Shown: piece by piece, positions 21,730 through 34,451 of the stretch
Numbering within the stretch: position 1 is the first letter of the stretch
How the letters are laid out: every line of letters begins with the position of its first letter
From: Brachypodium distachyon
Taxonomy: Eukaryota > Streptophyta > Magnoliopsida > Poales > Poaceae
NCBI RefSeq assembly: GCF_000005505.3
Contig: NC_016134.3
Coordinates: 19,642,370 to 19,706,369 of the forward strand
DNA: 64,000 bases
Direction: 5' to 3'
The notes under the pieces: model-generated
Database searches by the model: none
What the model saw: only the letters and a program-made list of their open reading frames with translations
Told to the model about the DNA's origin: nothing
Program-made: the position numbers and the translations under genes

Positions 21730-22623
21730 ATGCCCCAGCTAGCTACTCGTTCTTATCTTTTTGCTCCAAAGTTACGGGCTACTCATTTAATCTTTGTTTT
21801 TCCTTCTCATGGTCAGGTTAATTATCAGGCTTTTCTACGTACAGAAGGATTGAGGTTCTCTGATGGTGTGGTTCCTGCCAACAATGTGGAGGATAGTCCT
21901 TTGCCTGCATGGAATGACATGAGATCAAATAGCTCTGCTGGCTCTGATGTTTTCTTGCCTGCTGGTGGGGAGTCTGTGATCATTGAGGTTCCACTGGTCC
22001 GCAATTCTTTGTTTTTACCAGCTTTACCTGATCCAGTTGTTGCTACTAAGCTGCCTGCTGAAGATGGATCTGGGCATTCGTCCTTAATCAGCTCAGTGGT
22101 GAATTCATCCTTTTTGCCTAATCTGTTCTGTGATGCTAAGCAACTTTGGTCTCCCTCTTGTCCTCCCATATCTCTTATTATATCCAATTTCAAGAGGAAT
22201 GCTCAACATATGGATTACTTCATTCCAGCTAGGAGAGTGGTTAGGAAGCTATGTTTTGAGACAGTTGCTCCTCCTTTTGGTGTTGTTGGTCCTTCTCCAT
22301 CTTTGTCTATTGAGGATGTTCAGCCAGAAACCCCTAAGAAGAGAGATAGAAAGCCTAAGCTCACACCTGCGGTTTCCTCTGATCTTCACAGAAACCCAAG
22401 ATCTAACATATACAAGGGGTTTAAAGTTGATCTTCTTTCTGGTTCCAAGAAGAAGAGCTCCGAGGTCAAGGGTAAAGTGATCATTGACATGTCAGAATCC
22501 TCTTCCAATATTCCTGCTCTCATCTCTGTGGAGGAGTTGCAGAAGATTGGGAAGACTTTCTATGCTATCCCTGATGAAGAAATTACCACTGACAAGTTGG
22601 AGGCTGATGGGCAGTTGGACTAA
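21730..22623 (+). pseudogene. LINE ORF1, C-terminal part
   Basis: Open frame of 297 codons ending TTDKLEADGQLD. It has no enzyme domain. Ser/Pro-rich and Lys-rich stretches (KKRDRKPKLTPA, GSKKKSSEVKGK) fit the nucleic-acid-binding, gag-like first protein of plant L1 elements. The identification rests mainly on its position about 180 bp upstream of the ORF2 endonuclease. The N-terminal zinc-knuckle half expected for this protein is not seen, so the copy is probably 5'-truncated. Confidence 0.6.
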
Positions 22624-22801
22624 TCTCTGTGCTATCTCTACTGGTCATTAGTTGTTGCCTATCTTAAAATGCTTTTATGTTTGAGTGAGACTATGTGTGT
22701 GGGTTATTTTGGTCCTGTAATTCTGAAGTGTGTGGGTTATTTTGGTTCTGCAATGCTGAATTGTGTGGTACTTTGTGTGCTGGACCTGCTCTCTTTAGTT
22801 A

Positions 22802-25800
22802 TATGTCAAGCTTAGTTCGTAATTGGAATGTGATCTGCTGGAATGTGCGTGGGATTGATTCTAAAGAAAAGCATGCTCCTCTTAGAAAAGCATATTAATG
22901 GTAATGTTGCTTCAGTCATTTGTCTTCAGGAGACAAAGCGTGGAAACTTTGATCACTCTTATATCCAAAATTTTTGCCCTAAAGGATTTGATCAATTCGC
23001 TTTTGTGGCTTCGAAGGGCAATTATGGGGGCTTCTGGAATAGTGCAAATTTTACTGGTACGGTGATTTATAGTTCCTCCTGCGCCATTGTTACTACCCTT
23101 ACTTCTACTCAAACTAATTCCTCTTGGACCCTTTGCAATATTTATGACCCCTGCTCAGGTGATATACATTATGAATTTGTTGACTGGCTTTATGATCTAC
23201 ATATTGATGTAAATGAGAATTGGGTGCTTTTGGGTGGTTTTAACTTCATTAGATCGAATGATATGCTTTTGTTCAATGATATATGATTTGTGTCTTCGAG
23301 CTTACTGACATCCTTATAAAAGGCATGAACTTTACATGGAGTAATATGTAGGATTGTCCTCTTCTTGAGCAGCACGATTGGGTTTTCACACCCTCTCATT
23401 GGACTAATGACTTCCCAAATACTTCAGTTAAAGCTCTAGCAAGACCTGTTTCAGATCATTTGCCCTTTTTTGTTGACTATTGAAATCAGAATCCCCAGGA
23501 CTAAATTATTTACATTTGAAAATTGTTGGATCAATCATTCGGGGTTCAAAGAGACTATGGCTGCTGCTTGGCGAATTCAGGTTCATGCAAAAAAAACTCT
23601 GATGCTGTCCTTAATGCCAAGTTGAAGAATGTCAGAAGGGCCCTAAAACAATGTAGCAAAGCGTTGTCTAAACTGTCACTGCTGATTGAAAATGATAATA
23701 AGGTGCTGGCCTTTTTTGATGCTTTAGAGGAACTTAGAGCTTTATCTACCACTGAGAGAAACTTCAGGTGAATTCTTAAGAAACATATTCTCAAATTACA
23801 CTCCTCTCAAAATCAATACTGGAGGAATAGATGCACTATCAGATGGACTAAATTTGGAGATGAGAATACAAAAATTTTCCATCGAATGGCCACTGAGAGA
23901 CATAGGAGGAATGCTATTACCTCTCTTCAATTAGCTGATGGACAGATGGTTGAGCTCCATGATGAGAAAGCTGATTTTTTATTTAAAACCTACAAGCAAA
24001 GGTTGGGTGAAACTGATAATCATTCAATGCTTTTTGACCTGGCTCAGTTGATCATGAAAGTGGATGGTCTTGAGGTCTTATCTGCTCCTTTCACCAAACA
24101 AGAAATAGACAATGCTCTTAAAAATATCCCTATTGACAAAGCTCCTGGTCCAGATGGGTTCAATGGGTGCTTTCTTAGAACATGTTGCGATATTATTGCA
24201 AATGATTTTTATAATATCTTCAGAGACCTTCAGGAAGGGAAGATTGACTTGTTAAGCTTAAACGGTTCTCTTCTCACCCTAATCCCAAAGAAGTTAAACC
24301 CATTGAGCCCTAATGATTATAGACCAATTTCTTTACTGAACTGTTGTCTGAAGTTGATGAAAAAAGTCATTGCTGATAGATTATAAAAGAAGATTTTAGA
24401 GATTGTGCACACCAATAAATATGGCTTTATTAAGGGAAGATCTAAGCAGGATTGCTTGGCCTGGGCCTTTGAATACGTTCATCAATGTCAATCTTCGGGC
24501 AGACCAGTGGTGGTTTTAAAACTGGATTTTGAAAAAGCCTTTGACATGATTGAGCATGATGGTATCCTTCAAATGCTGAAGCATATGGGGTTCCATGAAA
24601 CCTGGTTGAAATGGATTAGCACTATATTGTCCTCTGGTCAATCTGTTGTTTTGTTTAATGGTGTTCCTGGTAAAAGTTTTAGATGTCTCAGAGGGGTTAG
24701 ACAGGGAGATCCTCTTTATCCTCTGTTGTTTCGTCCTGGCAGCTGATCTTCTTCAGGCAATTATTAGTAGGCAACATCAACTTGGAAACTTAAGCTTACC
24801 TATACCTAGAGATGGCCCTTTCTCTATAATCCAATATGCTGATGATACGATTTTGGTGCTTCCTGCTGAAGAGAAACAACTGACACATCTTAAGGAAATC
24901 CTACATTTGTATGCCTCTTCTACAGGACTGAAGATCAATTTTCACAAATCCAACCTGGTGCCCATTAACATAGAGGCTGACCGTGCTAAGGAACTTGCTG
25001 ACATTTTTGGGTGTGCTGTTGCCTCTATGCCTTTCACATACTTGGGCTTGCCTCTTGGTACCACCCATCCCTCGGTTACTGATTTCTTACCTTTAGTAGA
25101 TAGAATTGAGAGAAGAATGTCTAGTACCACTGCTCTGCTTTCTTATGGAAAAAAATTGACCATTATTAACTCTGTGTTATCATCTTTGGCTACGTACACA
25201 ATGTGCTCTTTACAGTTACCTATCAAAGTGGTAAATCATATTGATAAGACAAGAAGAAGATGTCTTTGGAGTAAGAGATCTGCTAATGGTGAATCCAACA
25301 ATGCTCTGGTGGCCTGGGATAAACTTTGCAGACCAAAAAAGCATGTTGGCCTTGGGGTCATTAATCTTAGAGTGCAAAACTAGGGGCTTTTGCTGAAACA
25401 TCTCTTTAAATTTTTTAACAAAGAGGATATTCCCTGGGTTAATCTTTTGTGGGAGGCTTATTATCATCATGGAGTTCCTCAAGCTATGGCTCCTATTGGT
25501 TCATTTTGGTGGAAGTCCATCTTAAAATTAATTCCTCTTTTTAGAGGTATCAGCGTCTGCAAACCTAGGACTGGTGACACCATTCTACTTTGGAAAGATT
25601 CTTGGAATAGGGATGGCTGTCTTTCTTCCAAATTATCTTGTCTTTTTCCCTATGCCAGAAATGAGGACATGTGTATTGAAAGTTATTGCAATCTGGGATC
25701 TATTGGAGCTGGATTCTGTATCCCCATCTCTCCAAAGGCCTTGGCTGAAATGCATAAAGTGGATGATCTTAATTATGGAGGCTGATGTTTCAGTTTTCAG

Positions 25801-26435
25801 AAAGGATGTTTGGATGCCTTCTTGGGGGTCAGTTTTCTCAGCAAGGAAATTCTATAACTTTTGTTTCAAAAGGATTGATCCCCCTCAGCCTTTCATCTAG
25901 ATTTGGAAGTCAAAAGTCACATTGATAATCAAAGTGTTTGTCTGGCTTCTTCTTAGTGATCGACTTAATACAAAAAATATGCTTTCCAGAAAGAGCTTCC
26001 ACAATGACTCTTCTTTGGCATCTGTGCTTTGCAATTCTGGAAGTGAAAACTTTACATCATCTCTTCTTTGAGTGTCCCTTCAGCAAGAGGCGCTGGCGTA
26101 ATCTTAATATCACCTGGCCACCTAATATTCCATGCATAGAAGCTCTCCACGAAGTTAAACGACAACTCAATAATTCCCTCTTTTGCGAAGTTTTTGCTAT
26201 TGCTGCCTGGAACATTTGGAAGATCGGAAACAATTTCATATTTGAAGGGGAGAGAGCTCGCTATCAAACTTGGGTGGCGAAGTTTAGATCAGACTTAGGT
26301 CTTCTTGGCTTTAGTATGCCTCAATCCCTAGCCTCTTCACTTTCTGTTTTGATAGACCTCTTTTTAAATAACAGGGAAATGTCCCTGATTATAATATGTA
26401 ACCTTGTAAATATTTATAACAATATACCACAGTAG
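22802..26435 (+). pseudogene. LINE ORF2: endonuclease, reverse transcriptase, zf-RVT
   Basis: Starts MSSLVRNWNVICWNVRGID, the APE-type endonuclease opening. After a frameshift near 22,890 come SVICLQETKRG and later WVLLGGFNFIRS (Asp of the usual GDFN is Gly). The reverse transcriptase follows: IPIDKAPGPDGFNG (24,125), PISLLNCCLK (24,327), VLKLDFEKAFD (24,510), RQGDPL (24,695) and the catalytic IQYADDTIL (24,830). Next are LGLPLG, and the C-terminal reverse-transcriptase zinc-finger region around 25,990-26,230 (HLFFECPFSKRRW). Stops at 24,384 and 25,381 and several frameshifts inactivate it. Confidence 0.85.
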
Positions 26436-26469
26436 GAGCCTCTCCTACTGTTTCTGGTAAAAAAAAAAA

Positions 26470-27046
26470 CATCCATCCTGCGCCAAGATTATCACCAATT
26501 TGGCCCCAACAGGGCCTAAAGCTTCTTTGTGCCTTGAGCCGGGTACAGAACACTTTGGACACCGCCACAGTACATGTGGACAGCTTCATATTCGTCTTAT
26601 AGTGAGCATGTCCGTCCTGTAGCAGCACGCTCGGCGTGTGACCTTTGTCCGCCACTGTGGTGTCCCCTTGAACTATAAAAAGAGGCCCTTGGCTTCCCCA
26701 GCAAGAAGGTTGGCATCAGGGTCAGTCCAGGCATAGTGATTTCGTGGTAGAAGAAGGGTAGATGTTCCGACCGCCAAAGAAGAGCAGTGTCTCTCTTCCG
26801 TCCTCCCGGGCAACCGTAGTTCAGGCTAGAGCTCGCCACTCTGGCCACTCCCCGTAACCTTCCTTAATCCAACCACCAACATCAATACAGACTCAAAGCA
26901 GGACATAGGGTATTACACCTTCAGGTGGTCCGAACCTAGGTAATCGAATGGAGTCGAGGTCCTCGCCGGTGGAGTTCGGGACGCTCATGCGCCACTCCAC
27001 CTAAAGAAAAAGGGGGTGTCCGCACTCCCGGTGTTCGTGCTCTCAC
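26470..27046 (+). mobile_element. Degenerate LTR fragment (same family as 41,548-42,276)
   Basis: Shares in order with 41,790-42,276: ACTATCACC/ATTATCACC, CCACTGTGGTGTC, TATAAAAAGAGG (TATA box, about 26,676), TTGGCATCAG, TGTTCCGACCGCC, GGTGG/GGTGCCCCGAACCTAGGTAA and GGGGGTGTC. It is the 3' two thirds of a Tat-like gypsy LTR. No internal coding region remains next to it. Confidence 0.75.
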
Positions 27047-28312
27047 ACATGACATCAGCCAACAACCATGTCGCGTCACAAGACGACTTTGGTTTTAATG
27101 ACCATCAAGAGATTTCTGCACACTGAACCACCTTTCACATGAGGTAACGTTGTTGCCAAGCCTTAAGAAGCATCCAATGCATCTACCATGGTGTAATCAT
27201 CATCGACAACGGCCCTCAGAATGATGACTCAACTTCACTACAAATGTTCAAAAATGAGACACGTAGCACGAGACCTCCGACCACATTGCTAATGGAAAAT
27301 CGTTGCATAGGACGGCTAAACGATTGACAAAAATCTCACGCCAATCTTTGGTGGCAAACATCATTATTTTCATTCTTATGCAATAAAATTATTGTTTGTG
27401 TTAGAAAGAGATGACAAGTTTGTTCTTACAACAAAAGGTGTGATCAACGCTGCCACTGACTGTCTCTCTTTTCGTACATGCATCTTAGGATCCAAAGGTC
27501 AAGAAAGGTTGTTTCTTCCGGTGTATAAAGTACCATGGACCTCACACCAATTGAACTTATGTGCAAGCCAACTGACGAGGATATACCAGAAGGGTAATCT
27601 CACGCGGACTAAAGGATAGGGACAACTTAGTGTAGAAGCCATCCTTTAGTCGGTTCTGTTGTTATCTTGTAGAAGAAGGATACTTTGTAGGTATCTTAGG
27701 AAGGACACTTCATAGATGTCTTGTATAGAAAGGATGCTCTGTGCATATCTTGTAAAGCAAGGAACTCATATTTAGGTTAGGCATGTTAGAAACCTAGATG
27801 TTCGACTATGTAAAGTCGGGCTAGGTGCCCTCGATGGGCAGACAGTCTTTTGTAATCGATATACACATTACTGAAATTCTTGCAGGACGGAGGTCTACCT
27901 CCAAGAGCAAGGGTAGCCAAACCTGGATAAACTTGTGTCTCACCAAGCTCCAGCTTAGATCGCCATCTTCTCCCTCGTCGGCCTTCTCTCCCGGTCATCC
28001 TACATAAGGGATACCAATCTCTACGATCTCTCGACACCAACCTTACGAAACATTATGTGTATGAACAAATCTTTGGTTCGTGTTTGGTTGGAAGCAATTA
28101 TTTTGGCAAGTCAATTCCTTACTACCAACTCAAGCTAGTTCATTTTTCTTGTCAAAATTGGTCAACTTATGGGGAAAATTTTGGACTAGCAAAATATTTG
28201 ACATGGCAAACATAGGCTCAAACAGTAAGTCTGTTTTGAACATTGACCTTGTAGAACCAGTCGAAATTGAACATCACGTACTAATCCCAGAAATCAGCAC
28301 ATGATCTTACTG
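27047..28312. other. No gene; LTR-like remnant at about 27,640-28,045
   Basis: No coding sequence supported. The stretch 27,640-28,045 has the order of a gypsy LTR 3' half: a leader-like repeat of TATCTTGTA-type words, then ATTCTTGCAGGACGGAGG, AAACCTGGATAAACTTGTGTCTC and GATCGCCATC. Neither end nor target duplication could be fixed. Confidence 0.4.
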
Positions 28313-28325
28313 TTCTTGGTCATTA

Positions 28326-29545
28326 TTAATATTTTCCTTTTTTTCAAAAAGGTGGTCGCCCCCCTCCCCCCCCAAAGCCTTTGCATCAAAATGATGCATG
28401 CAACCACATGTTATTGATTTATTTTTCAAGCCTAACAAAATGAATACATCCATCCAACAATCCAAAGCCACCAATCTATGCCTACAAGCATGACGAAGGG
28501 GGTGGGCATTGTCCGGCCGTATGCCCTAGCCACAAATAACTGCCCAACATCGAAATCCGTAGGCCCCACTGGGCACAACAGTCAAGAAAATCCTCAGAGT
28601 GTGCCATCAGCTCACACTCCAGAATTAGCTACCACCAACTTCCACCAACCAGCTTTAAGACAAGGATCGAGTCAATCTAACTTACCAGGCCTGGCATCAA
28701 CGAGCAGGACCAAAACACTCCAGCCAGCAGATGTTCCAAAATGATGCCCCCAAGATGGAGTATGACATCGAAACTGTCATTATCATGCGATCCAGGAGAC
28801 CCAGATCTAGCGTTTCTCCGCAAACATCTGGGCAGGAGATAGGAGAATTGCAGTGACAACTGCTTCAAAAAGGTAATGATGCCTGCAGGCCCTACCATAG
28901 TCAGCCCGGACCGACCGGAGCCTCGCCTCCCAGATCCATCACGAGGACCCAAGAGCAGCAAGACAATGTTGAGGGGGACGTACCACCGGAGGCAAGGCCG
29001 CGCCACTCAATAGGTCCATCACTGCTTCTCTTGCCTTGTCGGAATCCAGCCCACTGCAGCCCTAGGGAGCCATTTTAGATGAGGACGCCGCCTCCACACC
29101 ACCGGCCACCGAATCAGGGCACGAGGTCCTTGATCCATACAACCTCCACCTCCCCGACCACCTTCTGCCTCCGGATGTACACCGGAGCGCCGCTGCTCAT
29201 TAAGGAAGCCATCGTGCCAAAGAATGCCACTCGCCATGGATAGGGAAACTCGACGAACGAAAGCTGAGACCCACACCAGCAGCCCCCACCGCCAAGCCAT
29301 GGGCCCCGACCAAGGCAAATGGCTACCACCACCACAGTTTGGTCCGTGCCGCCACCAGCGCTACATTGGGCATCGTTCCGTCACAACCTCTGTTGAAGCG
29401 CCCTTGGATGCAGAACAAGCCACCCCACCGACCTCAAACCGAGTCAAGCCAGTTCAAGGCCCTGCCTCCGGTGGTGGCAAGAGGATGGTGGCAGCGACGG
29501 TTTTAGATGGAAGGGGAGCGTGTTTCTCGGATCATGATCAGAGAA
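28326..29545 (-). mobile_element. Non-LTR retroposon, second copy, 13-bp target-site duplication
   Basis: Flanked by the perfect direct repeat TTCTTGGTCATTA at 28313-28325 and 29546-29558. On the minus strand it ends with AATAAATCAATAA, a small GCATCATTTTGATGC hairpin, a G-rich run and CCACCTTTTTGAAAAAAAGG. This is the same 3' layout as the insert at 19,940-20,963. GC-rich body, no intact known domain on either strand. Confidence 0.8.
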
Positions 29546-29558
29546 TTCTTGGTCATTA

Positions 29559-30391
29559 GTGATCTTAAGAACATATACACACAGATATTTTAAGCCTGGG
29601 ATCGTTGACTTACTATTGCCAATAAAGTTTGTTTGAAAAATTGAGTTCGTAAAGCCGCTCAAAATCAACCTCCACCATCTAATCCCTGAAATCAACAGGC
29701 CCTACGGTTCCCAATCAACGCGGATTTTGTATGGTGAGAAAACTACAACATTGCCATTTTATTTTGATGGTTTAGGATTCTGGTTTGTTGAATTACGCAT
29801 GACAGACTTATATTCTAGTTGCAATCTGGGTCACTCCGGTTAACCATGTACCGATAATGAGATTTTGTTCTCCAACACTCACGATTCGAATAGCCACCAC
29901 GGTTTTTAAAGCAATGAGACCTTCCATACGGAGCATGGCAAGATGAGTTAGCGTCTGTCAACGTTACTAGGCTTGATTGTAGTCACGTCAACAATCCGGG
30001 ATTATAAACCTTCTTATGAGCAACATTGACCAGAAATAGTAAGTTCAGAGTGTTGATTTAAGAGATTAAGAAGTGGATGTTCGATTTCGACGGACTTTAC
30101 AAGTTCAAGGTTGAAAATAGAATTACTAAAACAAATATATCCCAAGTAATCCAAACTTCAAAAGGATAATGGGATATGGGAAATCACGAGGCAAACCCGC
30201 TATGCATTTTCGGTCATCAAAATTTATTACTTTCTTTTGTGTTAAGCTATCTGTTTATTGAGGGTGTCTATTTCATCAGGATATTCGTTATATATGGCTA
30301 CCTGATGACTTCTCTGGCACAGTGATGTGATTAACAGTGACTGTAGGTGCAAGTTTAATGAAAAAAAGCACAGCAGGAACACAATTCATAC
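29559..30391. other. No gene seen
   Basis: AT-rich intergenic DNA. A segment at about 29,620-29,700 (CTAATCCCTGAAATCAACA) is similar to 28,240-28,300 (CTAATCCCAGAAATCAGCA), so an old local duplication is likely. No ORF worth naming. Confidence 0.45.
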
Positions 30392-30599
30392 AATCCGAAA
30401 GCACTTTAATAGCCTAGTTCAATAAAAAAAGACTTAATACAGTTTGAGGTCAATTTACTGTAATAGGCTAGTTCTAAGAGTAGTTTTAAGGGTGAACAAA
30501 GGTTTCTTCTCAGCTATGCCTTTATCTTTTACTCTATTGTGAACCTCTATGTTACGGACAACTGGTGGCTCCTTTTCTCTAAAAATCCGAAAGCACTTT
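30392..30599. repeat. 16-bp direct repeat flanking a 176-bp segment
   Basis: AATCCGAAAGCACTTT is present at 30392-30407 and 30584-30599. The right copy runs into the poly-T end of the minus-strand LINE. It could be the target duplication of a small insert or a by-product of the LINE integration. Confidence 0.6.
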
Positions 30600-31003
30600 T
30601 TTTTTAGAGAAAGGCTTTCGCCCGGCTTTATTAAGAAAGCCACAGTCATACAGCGTCATGGCGCAAACTGGAGAGCCAGCAAGATTCAACAAACAACCGA
30701 AACAGCCAACACCCAACACCCAACGATCACATCCACAACAGAAAACAACGCCTCCCAAACGAGACACCAACTACCAAAGATCAACCAGCCGGAACCAACA
30801 TTGCCAACTTGCGGTTCTTCTCCTCCTTCACACACAGTTGCAGGACCTCCAACACCTTAGCTACCATCTTCATCGTCGGCTCTCGACGTTTTTCATGGAG
30901 TAGAGTTTTCCAGTAAGAAACCCCGGTGCCCTGAACACACCTGCAAAGGAGAGGAACAGATATGTTGATTGAAAACAAAATCATTCCTAGTAAGCCACAA
31001 GGA

Positions 31004-31822
31004 TCAATCGAGGGCAGCCAAAAGCGACCACCATTTGTGCCTACTCGGCCCTTCCTTGAGTAGGCACAGCGCCCGGAAATCCCCAAAAGATTGTGGGGCT
31101 GCCGACCAACCAAAACTATCCCGAAGAATAACCCACACAAAGGAAGCAATGGGACAAAGGAGCAGCACATGATCAGCAGTTTCCGGTTCCCCACACAGTT
31201 TACACCCTCGCTCCCCCGGCCAGCCTTTCTTCGCAAGCTCTTCAGTGACTTGAATTCGCCCCTGAATCCCCAGCCACACAAAGATCTTATGTTTGAGAGG
31301 AATACTTGCCTTCCAGAGATCCATTATCTCCAAATTGCGCACCCCCGAGTGCAGCAGAGCGGAGTAAAGAGATTGGGTAGCGTATCTTTTATTTTTAGTC
31401 AAACACCAATAAGCCTGATCACAACTATCCGAGAGCTGCACCCTCTCCAAGATCAAACAAAGCTCCTCCCATTCCACCTGCTCCTCAGGTCCAAAGGATC
31501 GACGAAAGGACAGGTGGATATCCTCATCTCTTAAAACCTCTGCCACCGTCTCCCCTTGTTGTTCGCAGCAGCGAAAGAGCCGAAAGAAGTGAACACTGAG
31601 AGGAACCTCATCCACCCCAAACATCCTCGCAGAAGCGAACCCAACAACCATTGCCAATCGAATAAGCACTCCCTGTGCTAAACCATTGCTTAATAGCATG
31701 CAAGCCTTTCCAAAACTGTGACGCCCCCGCGCGCTGGAAGATTGAAAAAACCCTCCCTCACCAAGATACTTGATTTGCAGAATCTGGCAACTCAAATCCT
31801 GATCACCACTCTCAAGTTTCAT
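31004..31822 (-). pseudogene. LINE ORF2 C-terminus with zf-RVT domain
   Basis: Open frame of 272 codons. It includes WKASIPLKHKIFVWLGIQGRI and the zinc-finger motif CKLCGEPETADHVLLLCP (C-x2-C...H...C), the zf-RVT domain found at the C-terminus of plant L1 reverse transcriptases. It is separated by stops and frameshifts from the RT part at 32,067-33,173. Confidence 0.85.
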
Positions 31823-32066
31823 AATTCACTTAAGAAGTAACGCCACGTTGCGAACCCGACTGTTAATAAAGCCCAAACCCCCAAATTCTTTAGGCCGACA
31901 AAGATCCTCCCACCGGATCATGTGATACTTCCTTTTCTCACCTACCCCTTCCCAAAAAAATCTAGCCCGGATAGAATCGATCTAAACATGAATGCCCTCA
32001 TGAAGTTTATAAAAACCCATGATATAAGTAGGAATATTATCGAGACATGAATCAATTAGGATCTTC

Positions 32067-33173
32067 CTACCCCCGTAGGAGATCCACACTCTGCCAGTAC
32101 TCAAGACGTTTCTCCACCTTGTTCACCACAACCGAAAGCTGATCAAGAGTTAGCTTCTTGGGAGCCACAGGGATGCCTAAGTACTTTATTGGAAAAACCC
32201 CAACCTGGCAATTCATAATGTTCACAATGCGTTTCTGTTCCTCCTCCTCCACACCCAGCACAGACACTTCACTCTTGTGATAATTAATCTTCAACCCGGA
32301 CAATTCTTCAAAGCAATACAGCAGGAATTTGACGTTACGGACCGATTGATCATCATAATTGAGGAACAACACAATGTCATCGGCGTATTGTAGGTGCGAA
32401 ACCCCCTCGGGAATAAGATGGGGCACCAACACCTGCACATGTCCGGTCTCTTTCGCCGCGCGTAACATTGCACCCCGCGCATCATCCACCAAATTAAAAA
32501 GTAATGGGGACAACGGGTCCCCCTGCCGCAGCCCTTTAAATGTGCGGAAGAAGTCCCCATTCACACCATTCAGATTGATACAGATCTTCCCAGACTCAAC
32601 AGTCACTCTGATCGACCCAATCCATTGAGCACAAACGCCTCATCGCACCAGCACTTCCACTAAGAACGGACACCGAACTTTGTCATATGCCTTCTCAAAG
32701 TCCAATTTTAGCACAATCCCCTTTTCCTACGAGCGATCTAAGTCATGCAGAATTTCATGTATCAAAACTACTCCCTCGAGTATGAACCTTCCAGGAATGA
32801 AAGCCGTCTGCACCTTACTAATAATACGAGCAGCAACTGAAGTCAACCGTGAAGTCAGGATCTTGGTAATCAACTTGAAGATCACATTAAGAAGGCAAAT
32901 CGAACGGAACTGACGAATGTTAGTGGCCCCTGGGACCTTGGGCAATAGCGTAATTACCTCGTAATTAAGCCTACCCAGATTAAGACGCCCCAGCGATAAC
33001 TCATCTAACGGCTCTTTAACCAAACCTTTAATCTCAGGCCAAAACTCCTTGTAAAACAGTACACTAAAACCATCGGGACCCGGCGCCGTGTTGGTTTTAG
33101 TGCTTTTAAGTGCAAGCTTGATTTCCTCCACGCAGAAAGGCTGCACCGAACAAGCATTTTCCTCAAGCGACAC
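32067..33173 (-). pseudogene. LINE ORF2 reverse transcriptase part
   Basis: Two open segments (32067-32606 and 32727-33173) joined by a short region with stops. Motifs in order: TNTAPGPDGFSVLFYKEFWP, RSICLLNVIFKLITKILTSRL, KGIVLKLDFEKAYDKV (in the gap frame), GLRQGDPLSPLLFNLV and the catalytic LQYADDIVLFLN, then GLKINYHKSEV and YLGIPV. The catalytic YADD is intact but at least two stops interrupt the domain. Confidence 0.88.
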
Positions 33174-33380
33174 CTACTCCCCGACCTCCCAAAAATCCGG
33201 ATGCAAGTGAACTGAACTGTCCAACTCACGACCAAACAACTATTTATAGTATGACGAGATATGTTGTTTCAGCTCCTCATTTTCCTAGATCAATATGTCA
33301 TCTTCTTCCAGAGCCACAAACAGAGTCTTCCGGCGCCTCCCATTAGCGATCCGGTGAAAATACCCCGTGTTGTTATCACC

Positions 33381-34451
33381 CTAAAGGAGCCATTGCTCCC
33401 CACCCCGCCTCTGCCCGTACATTTCCTCAGCCTTATAAATCATTTGCAACTCAGCTTCCAAACCATATCGACGTCTCCACCTAGCTTGATCAAGCACTCC
33501 CTGGTCCCCTAACTCATCTAGCACCTTAATCTCAGCAAGCAAAACATCTTTTGTTCTTCGGCGTGCCCCTTTCAAGTTACGGCCCCAACCTTTCATAAAT
33601 TGCCTAAGAGAGGAATGGACTAGATGACAAAAATCTTGAATAGACTGGCCAGACCTCTCAGGCCAATGATCCCTCACCGCCTCCCGAAAAGAATTGTCTA
33701 AAAACCAACACGGCTCCACACGGAACTGACCCATCATCCGCGGTTGATTAACCCCACAGTTAACCAACAGCAGACAGTGATCCGAGCCCACTCTAGTCAC
33801 GGTCTCAACCACCGCCAAAGGGTAAAGAGTTTCCCAATCTGACGACATCAAAACCCTGCCCAGAACCACCATAGTTGGCGATTCTTGTTTATTGGTCCAT
33901 GTAAACCGACCGCCCAAGCGGTGTAGTTCGCAAAGTTGAGCAACCTCAATTACTTGGTTAGACTGCGCCATCAGATTCTTATGAATAACACCTGACGATT
34001 TTTCCTCCGCAAAACGTATCAAATTGAAATCGCCACCAATCAGCACCGGGTCCCTGACCCTATCAAATTTTGCCGCCAACTCAGCCAGAAAAACATCCTT
34101 TCCATCATGACCCGCCGGACTGCAAACGTTAATCACTTCCCACCTCGCACCAGAGATTTTGTGAACCACCATCATGCTAGAAAAGAACCGCCCCGATTCC
34201 GACGAGATAAGATAAAAAATGTCAGCCCGAGCTGCAATAAGCAAACCACCTGAATGCCCCTCCGCAGGTTTAATCTCCCAATGATAAGAATGTGGAACTC
34301 CCAGCGAGGCTAATTGTTTCTTAGAGAAAACAGCCTTGATGGTCTCTTGTAAGCAGAACAACTCAACCTTATAAACCCTCAGCAACTCCACAAGTTGCGC
34401 CCTCCTACCAGCCGTTCCCACCGCCCGAATGTTCCAAAACAGGATATTCAT
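33381..34451 (-). pseudogene. LINE ORF2 endonuclease part
   Basis: A 356-codon open frame starting MNILFWNIRAVGTAGRRAQL. It carries APE-type endonuclease motifs: WNIRA (usually WNxRG), CLQET (catalytic Glu), DPVLIGGDFNLIR, GRFTWTN and VGSDHCLLL (catalytic Asp-His). It ends at a TAG where the linker to RT would continue (downstream DNA still encodes NTGYFHRIANGRRRK). The first half of the enzyme looks nearly intact. Confidence 0.9.

Larger units (their letters stand above)
21730..26469 (+). mobile_element. LINE retrotransposon (L1-like), decayed, plus strand
   Basis: Two ORFs in the L1 order followed by a short 3' UTR and an A-run at 26459-26469. ORF1 C-terminal part at 21730-22623, ORF2 from 22802 to about 26435. 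Numerous frameshifts and stops make it inactive. Its 5' end is unclear and no target duplication was found around it. The A-run abuts a degenerate LTR fragment at 26,470, so the LINE probably inserted into, or is truncated against, that LTR. Confidence 0.85.
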
